NCBI GenBank assembly: GCA_022747635.1
Contig: JAKTNV010000003.1
Span: forward strand, 97,054,454-97,118,453
Length of the DNA: 64,000 nt
Reading direction: 5' to 3'
Source of the DNA: Hetaerina americana
Taxonomy: Eukaryota; Arthropoda; Insecta; Odonata; Calopterygidae
Each line of letters starts with the position of its first letter. The first letter of the stretch is position 1. Of this stretch, positions 62,291-64,000 are shown piece by piece. A program made the translations under genes and the position numbers. The notes below the pieces were generated by a model. It was not told the origin of the DNA and did no database searches. It saw only the letters and a list, made by a program, of their open reading frames with translations.

Positions 62291-64000
62291 AATAATTCTG
62301 CACTACGATTGCTGACCACGAAACATTTACTTTTGTCTTCCAACAAAGAAGAACTGAGAGAACGAGTAGAAAAAATTTTCTTTATCAAATAATAATTTAC
62401 TCTATTGTTCAATTCTAGAGAAAAAAATAAGGATAATATAGGCCCTAAATTAGGAAAGCAAAGGCCCTGAGATTTTAAATCGATCGAACTTCTGCAGTGC
62501 GCCATCTCTACTTTAACAAAGAAAATCATTCCGAAATTACGTATGTTGTTCACACTACATTTTTAGTTGCCATGACCCAATTATATTATTATTACCAAAT
62601 AATGAATCAGACTGTGGCGTCACTCCTTTTGACATTGCATGTTCAAAAGTTTGACATTGGTGATGTCTTCGTAGTACGTACCATTAACTACCAGACAGGC
62701 AATTTGGCTAAATGATTAAAAGATTGAGTTTACTGACTAAAAGGAATACTATTAGTCAAAACTGTAATAAACTATCATATTGCTGCCTTAACTTATCGCT
62801 ATTTTTTTAATTTGATTCAATCATAGGCTTATTTTTTTATGAACTACAGAAATATGAAGCTACGAATTCGCAATGTTTAACGCGTAATTTAAAAAATAGT
62901 GTCCTTACGATAAATTCGATGACTCACTATTGGCGAAGAATTCATTTGAATAGTGTTTTAATTTTTATAGCAGAACTCGTTATACCCGATACTTTTACAC
63001 CCAGCAATGGAGGTTTAATATTCCCCGGCTCGCGTTTATTCTGTTCACGTAAGCTGCAAATGGTGTGCATTCTAAAGGTAAGGGTCAGATCAAATTATAG
63101 TCACTCGATTGATTGGTATGTGCCTCTCCCCTCGTAGTGGGCACAGATGCTCGAATGGCGTGGATGTGGATTTCATCAATCACTCTTTATCATGCTCACA
63201 ACCGTACGGGAATAGAATTTCGGCGACGGTTAGTTTGCGACTCAGACTCAGCACTGTTTGTTAAACGAATTTTTGGGGAAAAATAATTCAAAATAATGCG
63301 GCATGTTTCCCCAATCATTTAAGATTTGCATGAATTGCGGTTCTTGGCCTTATTTTACCTCTTATTACTGTCTGTATTCTATTGCGATGGGTTATATTAT
63401 ATTACTTCATCCTTGTTGAACAACGAAAAAAATGTTAGGAAAATGTATGTCATAGAGAGAACGGCATACGTATAAATGGCCAAGAGCTAATGTAGTTGGA
63501 CAGTTTAGAAAGAATATTTTGGAAGGATTTTATTTCATGGAAGAAGGCTTTTAAAATATCAGCCATAACAGTTATAGTTCAGACAATACTCGACCAGAAA
63601 CAATAACGAAATAATTTGGGATAAACTATATTGGCTTTAGTGACCTTGAGATATAAATTAATGTATTCTGCTATTTATCGATTTATTATTCCATTTTCAC
63701 TTAGTAGGTGTATTGGCTGGCGAAAATCAAGTATTCTTCAATTTTTGCGAAAATATTAGGCACTCCAAAAAGCTTATCCATTCATGATCTACTGAATGAA
63801 AAGGGTAGAACAGAGTTAATAGAGTGCCAGGGAAATATCTATTAAAGAAAACAATTTTATTCTTAGTTGTCTAGGGCATATGCTTTTAAATGCCAGTTTA
63901 TCCGTGACTGCAGTTTTTCAATGCCTCACAAAGTTTTCTGTAAATATATTACCTAATTGTTTTCAAAATCATTCAATTAGGGCAGGATAAAAAAATGCAA
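62291..64000. other. AT-rich spacer to window end
   Basis: AT-rich with a GC-moderate patch at 62980-63250. No gene, RNA or mobile element is recognised. Confidence 0.6.

Noticed and set aside
1..64000. CRISPR arrays, prokaryotic operons, rRNA genes, LTR retrotransposons
   Set aside because: No regularly spaced repeats, Shine-Dalgarno-led gene runs, rRNA signatures or paired LTRs were seen.

Overview
This is a eukaryotic nuclear window and most resembles an arthropod genome, probably an insect. The background is AT-rich, with long (TA)n tracts and two families of non-LTR retrotransposon, and there are no operons or dense prokaryote-like ORFs. The intact LINE is of the RTE type often mislabelled 'craniofacial development protein 2-like' in invertebrate gene sets. 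I cannot name the species. I found no host protein-coding gene that I can defend. The only convincing coding sequences belong to retrotransposons.

Layout. Positions 1-732 (minus strand) hold part of a LINE: the end of an esterase-like ORF1 overlapping the start of an ORF2 endonuclease that runs off the window edge. From 1.4 to 38 kb, AT-rich spacer alternates with about 20 short GC-rich, CpG-containing islands (0.3-1.7 kb). Many islands are almost purely purine-rich on one strand and some flip to pyrimidine. Their long ORFs look like by-products of composition. Several islands carry TATA boxes or consensus 5' splice sites, so some may be promoters with untranslated or very short first exons. 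A tRNA-like, possibly SINE-derived element lies at 10.34-10.65 kb and a short hairpin element with a GATGTA-repeat tail at 16.48 kb. From 38 to 52.8 kb islands are scarce (one at 44.7-45.3 kb) and retrotransposon sequence dominates. From 52.8 kb to the end the island/spacer pattern resumes, and a perfect 20-bp hairpin sits at 61.73 kb.

The RTE family has four copies here, all on the minus strand: an apparently full-length element with an uninterrupted 991-residue ORF (47957-51132, inserted in a TA repeat); a 5'-truncated copy flanked by a 12-bp target-site duplication (43202-43390); a 96-bp 3' end (12432-12527); and a heavily decayed copy of about 2 kb (about 38790-40870) that still shows the endonuclease-to-RT order. 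Young and old copies together indicate long-lasting activity of this lineage. All calls come from reading the sequence; no database search was possible.
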